From Scybalosoma faecavium (GTDB lineage: Bacteria > Bacillota > Clostridia > Christensenellales > Christensenellaceae), in NCBI GenBank assembly GCA_018716135.1, contig DVKG01000011.1, positions 29,971 through 93,970 of the forward strand: a stretch of DNA of 64,000 nucleotides, in the 5' to 3' direction. The notes under the pieces were generated by a model, which did no database searches, was not told the DNA's origin, and worked only from the letters and a program-made list of their open reading frames with translations. Shown here piece after piece: positions 7,355-15,758 of the stretch (positions within the stretch are counted from its first letter, which is position 1; each line of letters begins with the position of its first letter). A program made the position numbers and the translations under genes.

Positions 7355-10024
7355 TTATTCGCCGATAACCCAATCCTTACCGTAGTAGCAAGCCTTGTAG
7401 AGAGCTTCGATCTCGGGGATGGTGGGATATCTCGGAGAAGCGCCTGTGCACTGGTCGTCGAATGCTTCAACAGCCATGAGCGGAACGAGCTCGAGGAACT
7501 CAGCCTCAGAAGGACCGCCCTGAGGACGTGTCTCGAAGTGCTCCTTGATTGACTTAGGAGCGTTAACCTTGTTCTGCAGCTCTTCGATAGCCTTCAGCAG
7601 GTTCTCAACCTTATCGATGTCTGTCTTACCAGCGATACCGCAGTAGTCAGCAACTTCAGCATATCTTTCGATGCTCTGAGGCCACTTGTACTGGGGGAAT
7701 GTACCCATTCTTGTGGGAGCGGGGTTGCAGTTGTATCTGATAACGTTTCTGAGGACCAGAGAGTTAGCGATACCGTGCTGTACGTGGCAACGAGCACCCA
7801 GCTTGTGAGCCATGGAGTGGTTAACACCCAGGAATGCGTTAGCGAATGCCAGACCAGCGATCATGGAAGCGTGAGCCATAGCCTCGCGAGCTTCCTTGTC
7901 GTCCTTACCGAACTCATAAGCTCTGGGCAGGTATTCGAATACCAGCTTGCAAGCTGTCAGAGACCAACCACGTGTGAAGTCTGTAGCCAGAGTGGATACA
8001 TATGCTTCCAGAGCGTGTGTCAGAACGTCGATACCGGAGGAAGCTGTCAGACCCTTCGGCTGATCCATCATGTTGTCTGCGTCAGCAATAGCCATTGTGG
8101 GCAGGATTGCGTAGTCAGCGATGGAGTACTTGATGTGAGCTTCATCATCTGTGATGATGGAGAAAGGTGTAACCTCGGAACCTGTACCGGAGGATGTAGC
8201 GATTGCAACCATCTTGCACTTAACGCCCATCTTCGGGAATGTGTAGATTCTCTTACGGATATCTACGAAGCGGAGAGCCAGATCCTTGAAGTCGCACTCC
8301 GGATGCTCGTACATGATCCACATGATCTTAGCAGCGTCCATTGCGGAACCGCCACCGAAACCGATGATGCAGTCAGGCTGGTAAGCGTTGATAGCCTTCA
8401 GACCTTCGCGAGCGCATGTCAGTGTCGGGTCAGGTGTAACCTGAGAGAATGTTGTGTGACCGATACCGAGTTCATCCAGGATGTTCTCGATGGGCTTGCT
8501 GTAACCGTTGCCATAGAGGAATGTATCTGTGATGATCATTACCTTCTTGCACTCGTAAACGTCACGCAGTTCCTTCAGAGCTACGGGCATGCAGCCTCTC
8601 TTGAAGTAAACCTTCTCAGGCAGCTGGAGCCACAGCATGTTCTCTGTTCTGCGAGCAACCTGTTTTGTGTTGAGCAGGTTGTAGATACCAACGTTGTTAG
8701 ATACAGCGTTGCCAGCCCAGGAACCGCAGCCCAGTGTCAGAGACGGGATGAGCTTGAAGTTGTACAGGTCACCGATAGCACCCTGAGAAGAAGGCATGTT
8801 GATGAGGATACGGCATGTCTTCATTGTCTCAACGAACTCGTCGATAACGTCCTTGCCCTTAACTTCATCAGCATAGATAACGGATGTATGACCGATACCA
8901 CCGTCTTCGATCAGCTGTGTAGCGATTGCCATACCCTCTTCCCATGTCTTGTACTTGTACATAGCCAGAGCTGTGGACAGTTTCTCATGAGCGAAGGGCT
9001 CGTTTGTTACGTCGGGATCTGTTACTTCACCGATCATAACTTTGTACTTAGCGTCGATGTCGAGGCCTACCAGTTCACCGATCTCTCTGGGTGTACGACC
9101 AACGATCTTAGCGTTGATGCCGCCGGCGGGTGTCAGCAGTACGCCGCGAACAGCTTCTGTTTCCTTAGCGTCGAGGAAGTATGCGCCGCGCAGAGCGAAC
9201 TCCTTCTTAGCTGCGTCATACATGCTCTCGGGGATGATAACGGACTGCTCGGAAGCGCAGATTGTACCGTTATCGAAGCTCTTGGACTGCATTACGCTGT
9301 TAACTGCATGCTTCAGGTCAGCTGTCTCGTGGATCAGAACTGCGCAGTTACCGTTACCAACGCCTACAGCGGGCTTACCAGAAGAGTAAGCAGACTTAAC
9401 CATTGCAGGACCGCCAGTTGCGAGTGTGATGTCGCAGTCTCTCATGATCTCGATGGAGAGCTGGATGGAGGGAACGTCTACCCAAGCGATGATGCCTTCG
9501 GGAGCGCCAGCAGCTACTGCAGCTTCGAGGATAACCTTGCAGGCTTCGATTGTGCAGTTCTTAGCTGTCGGGTGAGGAGAAACGATGATACCGTTTCTTG
9601 TCTTCAGAGCCAGCAGGCACTTGAACATTGCTGTGGATGTCGGGTTTGTTGTAGGAACAACAGCAGCGATAACGCCGATGGGCTCGTATACTCTGTAGAA
9701 ACCAAAGCTTGTGTCCTCATCGAACTTGCCTACTGTCTGGCAGTTCTTGTATGCGTTGTAGATGTACTCTGTAGCGAAGTGGTTCTTGATAACCTTATCT
9801 TCTACCAGACCCATCTTCGTCTCAGCTTTAGCCATCTGAGCGAGAGGAATTCTCTTAGCGTTACCTGCCATAGCAGCAGCTTTGAAGATCTTGTCAACCT
9901 GTTCCTGTGTGTAGGTGGAGAATTTCTTCTGAGCAGCCTTAACTTCTGCAATACGAAGCTGCAGAGATTCAGCGCTGTCAACAATCTCGGGGCTTACGGG
10001 AGCCGCGTTTTTTGTTTCTGTCAC
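7355..10024 (-). CDS. adhE: bifunctional acetaldehyde-CoA / alcohol dehydrogenase
   Basis: Full-length AdhE (889 residues). The N-terminal aldehyde dehydrogenase domain has the catalytic Cys at residue 256 in DNGTICASEQ. The linker KVYFKRGCMPVAL leads to the C-terminal iron-dependent alcohol dehydrogenase with GFGGGSAMDAAK for NAD binding and SGIDVLTHALEAY, VNHSMAHKLG and HVQHG supplying metal ligands. It reduces acetyl-CoA to ethanol, reoxidising two NADH, and in other bacteria forms helical spirosomes. Start is GTG at 10024 with AGGAGG eight bases upstream. A long in-frame opening on the opposite strand is a by-product of its codon bias. The promoter at 10222-10250 carries an inverted repeat suggesting repressor control. 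Confidence 0.97.
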   Translation of the reverse strand: MTETKNAAPVSPEIVDSAESLQLRIAEVKAAQKKFSTYTQEQVDKIFKAAAMAGNAKRIPLAQMAKAETKMGLVEDKVIKNHFATEYIYNAYKNCQTVGKFDEDTSFGFYRVYEPIGVIAAVVPTTNPTSTAMFKCLLALKTRNGIIVSPHPTAKNCTIEACKVILEAAVAAGAPEGIIAWVDVPSIQLSIEIMRDCDITLATGGPAMVKSAYSSGKPAVGVGNGNCAVLIHETADLKHAVNSVMQSKSFDNGTICASEQSVIIPESMYDAAKKEFALRGAYFLDAKETEAVRGVLLTPAGGINAKIVGRTPREIGELVGLDIDAKYKVMIGEVTDPDVTNEPFAHEKLSTALAMYKYKTWEEGMAIATQLIEDGGIGHTSVIYADEVKGKDVIDEFVETMKTCRILINMPSSQGAIGDLYNFKLIPSLTLGCGSWAGNAVSNNVGIYNLLNTKQVARRTENMLWLQLPEKVYFKRGCMPVALKELRDVYECKKVMIITDTFLYGNGYSKPIENILDELGIGHTTFSQVTPDPTLTCAREGLKAINAYQPDCIIGFGGGSAMDAAKIMWIMYEHPECDFKDLALRFVDIRKRIYTFPKMGVKCKMVAIATSSGTGSEVTPFSIITDDEAHIKYSIADYAILPTMAIADADNMMDQPKGLTASSGIDVLTHALEAYVSTLATDFTRGWSLTACKLVFEYLPRAYEFGKDDKEAREAMAHASMIAGLAFANAFLGVNHSMAHKLGARCHVQHGIANSLVLRNVIRYNCNPAPTRMGTFPQYKWPQSIERYAEVADYCGIAGKTDIDKVENLLKAIEELQNKVNAPKSIKEHFETRPQGGPSEAEFLELVPLMAVEAFDDQCTGASPRYPTIPEIEALYKACYYGKDWVIGE

Positions 10025-10221
10025 GTGTTCGTCCTCCTGTGATTTTTTGTACCTTAGTGTGGTAATGGTTTATTATTATTTATATTCAGGCTTTTCAGCC
10101 AAAAATATCATATAAATATCGAACAGCCGAAAATGCTCACAAATAGCGTGATGACCACTCGCAGCGGCGCGCAGACACCAGTTATCCTCTATACATTTTT
10201 CTCTTCTCGATTTCTATTTGT

Positions 10222-10250
10222 ATTGTATCAGTATACAATTCAAAAGTCAA
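10222..10250 (-). promoter_or_regulatory. adhE promoter with overlapping operator
   Basis: Minus strand: TTGACT (10250-10245), 17-base spacer, TACAAT (10227-10222). A perfect inverted repeat, ATTGTAT and ATACAAT separated by four bases (10222-10239), covers the -10 and part of the spacer, the usual place for a repressor. Geometry resembles a redox-repressor (Rex-type) site but the half-site is not the Rex consensus. The leader to the GTG is about 190 bases. Confidence 0.6.
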
Positions 10251-10676
10251 TACTTTTTTACTGTTACAGATGAAAAAAACATTGTTAATTTTAGTCATTC
10301 GCACCGTCAGTATGTGAAATAAAGAGCAAACATGACAGCCGATTAACCGCGGTTTAATGCGAAAAAATCAAAATAATTTAATGAGCTAGCATAGTTGTAC
10401 GCATTAATTCACAAACTTCACGACTTTGACATAAATTACATTATCAGATACAACTGTTAAAATTTTCACATTTTTATTTTTTGTATCAATATACTTTTTT
10501 ACGTAATTATATACGCCGTTTTGACTGTTTTCACTCGCTCCCGTGCGTATATTAATCAATATTAACTATTTTTTCACATACATATCCTTATTTTGGATTA
10601 TTATTTTTCGCACAATCTTCTCATTTCGTGATTGTTTCCATTATTATATTTGATGCGAATTTCAGGCAAACTTAAA
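10251..10676. other. AT-rich intergenic region upstream of adhE
   Basis: No gene is seen in these 426 bases. The sequence is markedly AT-rich compared with its surroundings. It contains a Rex-like site, TGTTAA-AATT-TTCACA at 10455-10470, with one mismatch to the TGTTAA-N4-TTAACA pattern, and a TTGTATCAATATAC segment (about 10491-10504) resembling one arm of the operator nearer adhE. These could be distal control sites. Confidence 0.4.
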
Positions 10677-10694
10677 GCCGGGCTTTCGCCCGGC
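10677..10694. terminator. terminator after the caspase-like gene
   Basis: A perfect 7-bp GC-rich stem with a GAAA/TTTC tetraloop (GCCGGGC-TTTC-GCCCGGC). It lies about 50 bases past the stop at 10744 and is flanked by T-rich sequence on both strands. Confidence 0.7.
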
Positions 10695-10743
10695 CAAGCT
10701 TTTTTATATTTATTTTAAGCTGTTTTCGCTGCGCTGCTCCCGC

Positions 10744-12603
10744 TCAATATACCGTAAAACCTACCGAAATTGTTCCTGATCTTCCGTTTTTGTTCTCCGC
10801 CCATATTTTCGCAGTGTACTGACCTGCATCTACTCTCGCTCCGTCCGATGTGTAATCCCAGTTCAGAACGACCGGTCCGGCCTTTGCCTCCGCGCCTTCA
10901 GCCACAGAGCATACCTTGTTCCCTATAACGTCATATATATCGCAATATATTTTTGCCGCGTCGCTCAGCTCCGCATTTATTTCAACATAATTTGTGTTGG
11001 TATAGCTCTGACCGTCGCTCAACTCGGGCGCGTTCTCCTGCTCTTTAAATACAAAATCTACCGTGACCTTATCCGAAATACTGCCCGACGCATAGTTCGC
11101 CGTCACATTAAATGTGTACTTCCCGTCCGGAAGAGCTTTGCCTTTGTCGTCTTTTCCGTCCCAGATTATGTGTTTATTGCAGATGTAATACGTGCTGCCT
11201 CCCGACGTAGTGCCTTCCAAGGCGTCGGCTTGTATTTTATCTGCCAGCTTGCGCACTGTCTTTCCGTTCGAATTTGTTACCGTACAGCTTAGCGTAGCTG
11301 CGGATGTGAGCTTCTGAGCGAAGGAGCAGGACGCCAACACATCAAACTCGTCGCCGGCGGACATCACCGCACTGCTGTCGCAGGACAAATTCAGCTCCGG
11401 CGTCACCGTCCGAGTCGTAACGCTCACGCCTGACACGGGAGAATAGCTCTGACCGTCTACATATAATCTGTAGGCATAAACCCCCGTATCAAAATTCTTC
11501 AAAGGAAGAGTAATCGTCTTGCTCTTGCCCGCGCTGACTGTGTATTTCTTCATCGCAACCCGAGTAACTCCGGAAACGGACGGATTAGTTTTATACGGAT
11601 AGAGCGCGAGCAGGTCTATATTGCGCACTCGGGATTTATCTGCTGTATATATCGCAAGCTGAGTCGTAACTTTCTTTTTTGCATATATCGTAACAGATAC
11701 CGTTCCTTTTTTATAATCTACCGTCACCGGGCTGAGCGTCGCTTTGGGAGCTTTGCCCGTCGAGCTTGTGTACGCCGCGAGGCAAGTGTAATCCTTCTGA
11801 GGATATACGCTGCACGCCGTGGAGGGCTGTGCTTTAGTTATAAAGTTGTACAGCTCGTTGAGCGATACCATTCCGTTGCAGTTCTCATCCGCAGGGAATT
11901 CTTTATAAGAAGACTTGTTTCTGTCTATGCCCATCGCATACGCAATGTTAGTAGAGAATATACCTCTTTCACTTTCCTGAAGCGACGTCATCTCCGTGCG
12001 GCAGGCGCAAAGCACTTTGAATTTGCTGTTCGTCAGAGCTGTCGAGCGCGATTTAACCGTTTCAAATTCAGAGCAAAAGTCCTCCGCAAAGCTGTCGCTC
12101 GAATAGTCGGAAGCGCTTCGTCCTATCAGTCCGCCCGAATTGCACGCATCTATTATAAGAACTACCTTTCCCTTTATATCTGCAAAACACTCTGCCAGCT
12201 GATCCGCAGTCACATATTCGTTCAGGTTTAAAGCTATAGCCGCTCTGCCGTTGGCATACGCTCCGTGTCCGCTGTATGTGAGCACGCTTACGTCGTCCGC
12301 GTCCGCGCTGCCGAATTGTTTTTTAATTCTGGTTTTGAGCTTGGCCAGAGTGTTCGCGTTTGAATTTGTAAGTTTAAGCGCGCTTTTATATCCCGATTTT
12401 CTCATCGCATCGCGCAGCGCCGTAGCGTCATTCTCGGGCGCCGGCGAGAGATTGTATCGGCTGCTGTTATAATCCCCTATGCCTATATTTATAGAGCGAT
12501 AATACTTTTTGCCGTCGCCGCTCGAGCTTCCCGCCATAGCCGTACTCGGCAAAAACACGGCAAGGCACATAACAGCAAGCAGCATACTTAATATCCTTTT
12601 CAT
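10744..12603 (-). CDS. secreted caspase-like (peptidase C14) protein with FlgD-type Ig repeats
   Basis: 619 residues. A Sec signal peptide occupies residues 1-24, with likely cleavage after AMA. Next is a caspase p20-like domain, about 35-275: catalytic His 113 in YSGHGAY and Cys 154 in IIDACNSGG. Between the peptidase core and the C-terminal part, DENCNGMVSLNEL resembles a calcium-binding EF-hand/dockerin loop. The C-terminal half is beta-rich, with two FlgD-like Ig segments (WDGKDDKGKALPDGKYTF and WDYTSDGARVDAGQYTAKIW). Bacterial metacaspase-like enzymes usually cut after Arg or Lys and some need Ca2+; the target here is unknown. The protein should act outside the membrane. It follows the serpin gene on the same strand but has its own TATAAT-containing upstream region. 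Confidence 0.85.
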   Translation of the reverse strand: MKRILSMLLAVMCLAVFLPSTAMAGSSSGDGKKYYRSINIGIGDYNSSRYNLSPAPENDATALRDAMRKSGYKSALKLTNSNANTLAKLKTRIKKQFGSADADDVSVLTYSGHGAYANGRAAIALNLNEYVTADQLAECFADIKGKVVLIIDACNSGGLIGRSASDYSSDSFAEDFCSEFETVKSRSTALTNSKFKVLCACRTEMTSLQESERGIFSTNIAYAMGIDRNKSSYKEFPADENCNGMVSLNELYNFITKAQPSTACSVYPQKDYTCLAAYTSSTGKAPKATLSPVTVDYKKGTVSVTIYAKKKVTTQLAIYTADKSRVRNIDLLALYPYKTNPSVSGVTRVAMKKYTVSAGKSKTITLPLKNFDTGVYAYRLYVDGQSYSPVSGVSVTTRTVTPELNLSCDSSAVMSAGDEFDVLASCSFAQKLTSAATLSCTVTNSNGKTVRKLADKIQADALEGTTSGGSTYYICNKHIIWDGKDDKGKALPDGKYTFNVTANYASGSISDKVTVDFVFKEQENAPELSDGQSYTNTNYVEINAELSDAAKIYCDIYDVIGNKVCSVAEGAEAKAGPVVLNWDYTSDGARVDAGQYTAKIWAENKNGRSGTISVGFTVY

Positions 12604-12711
12604 ATGTCCTCCCCCATCTCCTCTTGATTGTCACTACATTATACACCTTTTATCATTATAAGATAAGTTAATTCTAACACTTTTTGCAGAATTATTGCTT
12701 TATTTACACAT

Positions 12712-12739
12712 AAAAAAACGCACTCCGACAAGGAGTACG
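12712..12739 (-). terminator. terminator after the serpin gene
   Basis: Minus-strand stem of about 8 bp (CGTACTCC with GGAGTGCG, one mismatch), followed by TTTTTTTA. It separates the serpin from the downstream caspase-like gene. Confidence 0.65.
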
Positions 12740-12785
12740 TTTCGCGGCTTTTTAAGTTATTCTTTTTATGCTTTTATCTTTTATA

Positions 12786-14027
12786 TTATATATTGTTGAC
12801 AACGCCGGAGAAAAGCACCACTCCGTTTTGCTCTATGGTGTACGCGAACGATCTGTTTACGTTCATTTCAAACTCTACAGGCTCTATGAAAGCCGCTTTT
12901 GCCTCTGCGACTATGGTGGCAGCCGCCGCCTCCGTTCCCGTCTCGTCCACTTTTATCTTAGCCTTCTGCATTATCTCGCTGACGCACAAATCCTCGGCTT
13001 GTTCCACAGTTTTTCCCAGGCCTCCTCTGAACATCTCGTCCAGCCCCGCGGCCTTCGCCGCATCTTCCAGGTCCAGCCCGCTTTCCATCTCAAATTTAGG
13101 AATGCTCAGCGAGCCTATCCCCTCCGAAAACTCCAGATTTTTTCTTACGCTCTGCCCGAGCGTTTCCTCCGGCGAGACGCCTTCCTTCGGCAGATATACC
13201 GTCATTGTCGGCCCGTTCGTGTATGCCAGCCTCAGCGCCTGAACGCTTTGATTCTCGGCATAATCTGCGCTCAATTTCTCAGCGTTCATGTACGTTGCGT
13301 TCTGCTTGCCCGATTCTCCTATAAATTCGCCCTCGCTGTTTTTCTTCTCGTCGAACTTTGTCGTCCATTCTCCTCGAAAATACACAGTGTTTATTACAGC
13401 CGCTATTGTCGAAGCGTCGAGCGGCGAATCCAACAGAGGATCTATCATGCTGTTTGTATTTTGCTTAACCCAGTCGTTTATCAGCCCGGCCGCCTCCTCC
13501 GGCGATTCAAAATTCACCTTAGCCGTCCTCGCGCTCAGCGCAGAATAAATATCGTTCGCAAAGTCCTCATTCACGCTGTATTTATCGCTTATAAGCACTA
13601 TATTGTTCACCTCGGCCGCCGCCGAATCCGTCCCGCATCCCAGCTCAGCCAAAAGCATTGCGTTGTACTTTATAAAATCCTCTCGCGTCCAGCCCTTTGG
13701 GTAAAACGCCTGTTCAAACTGCGTCAGCGTCTCTCCCTCCGCGCCTAAAGAGACCGCCGCCAAAGCCTGATATGCACTGAACGGAGAAAATACAAAGCTG
13801 CTCTCCCCTAACGAATCAGTCATTTTTTCGGAAAACCCGTCTATACTCGCCTTCAGCTCATTCAGCTTTTCCCAGTCCTCCGCCTCCAAATTGTCTAAGC
13901 TGACTTGCTGCTCAGATTCCTTCACGGACAATACAGAAAACGCGCCTTGTTCAGATGTTTTTGCACAGCCTGCGGCCAATATGCACACGAGCGCCGCCGC
14001 TGCAAAAGCCACTGCTCTTCTTTTCAT
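12786..14027 (-). CDS. serpin-family protease inhibitor lipoprotein
   Basis: A full-length serpin of 413 residues. The N-terminus is a lipoprotein signal with lipobox LAAGC (Cys 21), so it should be anchored on the outer face of the cytoplasmic membrane. Serpin signatures include VINTVYFRGEWTTKF and the C-terminal NRSFAYTIEQNGVVLFSG. The reactive loop hinge reads ETGTEAAAAT, small residues at P12-P9 as required for an inhibitory serpin. The scissile bond falls near EAKAAF, so P1 is probably Ala or Lys, not Asp. Start: GGAGG is eight bases before ATG 14027, and the signal peptide begins there; an in-frame ATG at 14045 is rejected. Neighbouring secreted caspase-like protease is a possible partner. 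Confidence 0.9.
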   Translation of the reverse strand: MKRRAVAFAAAALVCILAAGCAKTSEQGAFSVLSVKESEQQVSLDNLEAEDWEKLNELKASIDGFSEKMTDSLGESSFVFSPFSAYQALAAVSLGAEGETLTQFEQAFYPKGWTREDFIKYNAMLLAELGCGTDSAAAEVNNIVLISDKYSVNEDFANDIYSALSARTAKVNFESPEEAAGLINDWVKQNTNSMIDPLLDSPLDASTIAAVINTVYFRGEWTTKFDEKKNSEGEFIGESGKQNATYMNAEKLSADYAENQSVQALRLAYTNGPTMTVYLPKEGVSPEETLGQSVRKNLEFSEGIGSLSIPKFEMESGLDLEDAAKAAGLDEMFRGGLGKTVEQAEDLCVSEIMQKAKIKVDETGTEAAAATIVAEAKAAFIEPVEFEMNVNRSFAYTIEQNGVVLFSGVVNNI

Positions 14028-14149
14028 TTCAAGAGCCTCCTTCATATTTTATTATATATTTAGAGACGTAAAAAAGACTTCATAAGTTCCAATGAAACTA
14101 TTAAAAAATACTAAATAAATAAAAAATATCTGCCTCCGCACGTCCGGTA

Positions 14150-14938
14150 TCACACGCGCCCTGCTTTCATCTTTATAGTTATAACCGTCGGCGGATTCCC
14201 GAGCCTAAGCGGAAAGCCGCTGTTCCCCAAGCCGGGGCTGACTATGAGCCTTCTTCCGTTTTCATTGTACAATCCTTTTGTCCATTTCGGAAAAAAGCCC
14301 TGGCCGGGTGCGTATACCGCGCCTATAATCGGAAGTCTGAACTGACCTCCGTGCGCATGACCTGCTAAAACCAGATCTATATCATAATGAGAGAATTCCT
14401 CTATCTGCTCCGGAAAATGCGTCATGACCAGCTTGAACCCCTCTGCTCTCTCAAACTCCCGCAGAGCTATGGGAGTATGAATGTCGTATCCTATAACATC
14501 CAAGCCCAATATGCTTATGCCGCAGCAGCGCGCATACTCACTGCGCAGAACCTTGACTCCGCGCGCGCTCAGCTCTCCTAATATTTCATCTATGTTTGCG
14601 CGGTGATAGTCGTGATTCCCAGGACAGTAGAACACAGGCGCAATCTCCGTCAGCTTCCCCGCGCACTCTATGGCAGGCCGCGGTTCTTTTGTATATCTGT
14701 CTAAAAAATCTCCCGTAAAGCATATAAAATCAGGAGACACGCTCCGCACCGCGTCCATAAGCCTGCGCGAGCCCTTTCCGAACAGCTTGCTGTGCATATC
14801 AGACAGATGCACAACAGTTACGTCTCTTTTCAGTCTGTCCGAGACTATTGTTATCTCCATATTGTCTATTTTGTTATTTTGTCTCCAGCAGAAATATACT
14901 ATCGCAGCCAAAACTATGGCTGCCGCTGCATAAATCAT
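14150..14938 (-). CDS. membrane-anchored metallophosphoesterase
   Basis: A 262-residue calcineurin-like phosphoesterase with one N-terminal membrane helix (about residues 1-18). Metal-site motifs follow in order: VHLSDMHS, FTGDFLD, CPGNHDYH, MTHFPE and LAGHAHGGQFRLP. This arrangement is that of the YkuE/YaeI branch, whose members hydrolyse UDP-diacylglucosamine-like or other phosphate esters; the substrate here is unknown. Start at 14938 is chosen because GGAGG lies five bases upstream and the helix starts there; a longer frame to 15040 has no ribosome site. It is divergent from nth. Confidence 0.85.
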   Translation of the reverse strand: MIYAAAAIVLAAIVYFCWRQNNKIDNMEITIVSDRLKRDVTVVHLSDMHSKLFGKGSRRLMDAVRSVSPDFICFTGDFLDRYTKEPRPAIECAGKLTEIAPVFYCPGNHDYHRANIDEILGELSARGVKVLRSEYARCCGISILGLDVIGYDIHTPIALREFERAEGFKLVMTHFPEQIEEFSHYDIDLVLAGHAHGGQFRLPIIGAVYAPGQGFFPKWTKGLYNENGRRLIVSPGLGNSGFPLRLGNPPTVITIKMKAGRV

Positions 14939-15033
14939 GAACACCTCCGATTGTAAGCCGCGTCCGCGCCGCCGTATAAAATATAGTATAACCCAACATT
15001 CCTGCACCCGCAAGGCGAATTTCTCCAACAGAC

Positions 15034-15062
15034 TGGACAAACCGCGAGAAGATTAGTATGAT
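15034..15062 (+). promoter_or_regulatory. nth promoter, possibly leaderless
   Basis: TGGACA (15034-15039), 17-base spacer, TATGAT (15057-15062). The start ATG is at 15069, where transcription would be expected to begin, and no Shine-Dalgarno sequence is present. Confidence 0.5.
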
Positions 15063-15068
15063 ATAATA

Positions 15069-15683
15069 ATGAAACGGAAAATACTAGACTTATTAAAAGA
15101 ACATTACCCTGACGCTGCCAGCGAGCTGAATTTCAAAAACGCATACGAGCTCCTCGTCGCCACTGTACTCGCAGCTCAGTGCACAGACGCGCGCGTAAAT
15201 ACAGTAACCCCGAAGCTGTTCTCGCTCTATCCAAATCCCGCGGCTCTCGCAAAGGCGGATAAAAGCGAGCTGGAGCAAATAATACACAGCCTCGGCTTTT
15301 ATTCCACAAAATCTGCAAATCTGATAGCTGCCGCAAAAAGAATGGTCGAAGAATACGGTGGCGAAGTCCCGCGCAGCATGGATGAGCTTGTCACTCTGCC
15401 CGGAGTCGGACGCAAAACTGCCAGCGTCGTACTTTCCAACGCATTTGACATACCCGCGTTCGCGGTGGACACCCACGTATTCCGCGTAAGCAAGCGCCTC
15501 GGACTCGCCAGCGGAAAAGACGTGCTCACCAGCGAGAAGGAACTATGCGCCTTAATCCCCCAAAGCGATTGGAAAGACGCGCATCACTGGCTTCTCCTGC
15601 ACGGACGGCGCGTATGCTCCGCACGAAAGCCCAAGTGCGGCGAATGCTTTTTAAACGAACTATGTCCCAAAATAGATGTATAG
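15069..15683 (+). CDS. nth: endonuclease III (DNA glycosylase/AP lyase)
   Basis: A 204-residue Nth of normal size. It carries the helix-hairpin-helix LPGVGRKTASVVL with the catalytic Lys, VDTHVFRVSKRLGL with the catalytic Asp, and the C-terminal [4Fe-4S] ligands in the spacing C-x6-C-x2-C-x5-C. It removes oxidised pyrimidines and nicks abasic sites. ATG 15069 is the only sensible start, since an in-frame TAG lies 15 bases upstream and the protein aligns from its first residues. There is no recognisable ribosome binding site, and the -10 element almost touches the ATG, suggesting leaderless translation. Confidence 0.95.
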   Translation: MKRKILDLLKEHYPDAASELNFKNAYELLVATVLAAQCTDARVNTVTPKLFSLYPNPAALAKADKSELEQIIHSLGFYSTKSANLIAAAKRMVEEYGGEVPRSMDELVTLPGVGRKTASVVLSNAFDIPAFAVDTHVFRVSKRLGLASGKDVLTSEKELCALIPQSDWKDAHHWLLLHGRRVCSARKPKCGECFLNELCPKIDV

Positions 15684-15758
15684 AAAAAAACTCGCTAAAT
15701 GCGCACAGGGTATGATATAATACACTGACACGCAGGAAAGGCGGATATATTTGGTATT

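Noticed and set aside
7775..10042. A 755-codon open frame antisense to adhE
   Set aside because: It mirrors the adhE reading frame and is a product of codon bias; its translation is rich in Cys, Val and Ser with no domain, and it has no convincing start signals.
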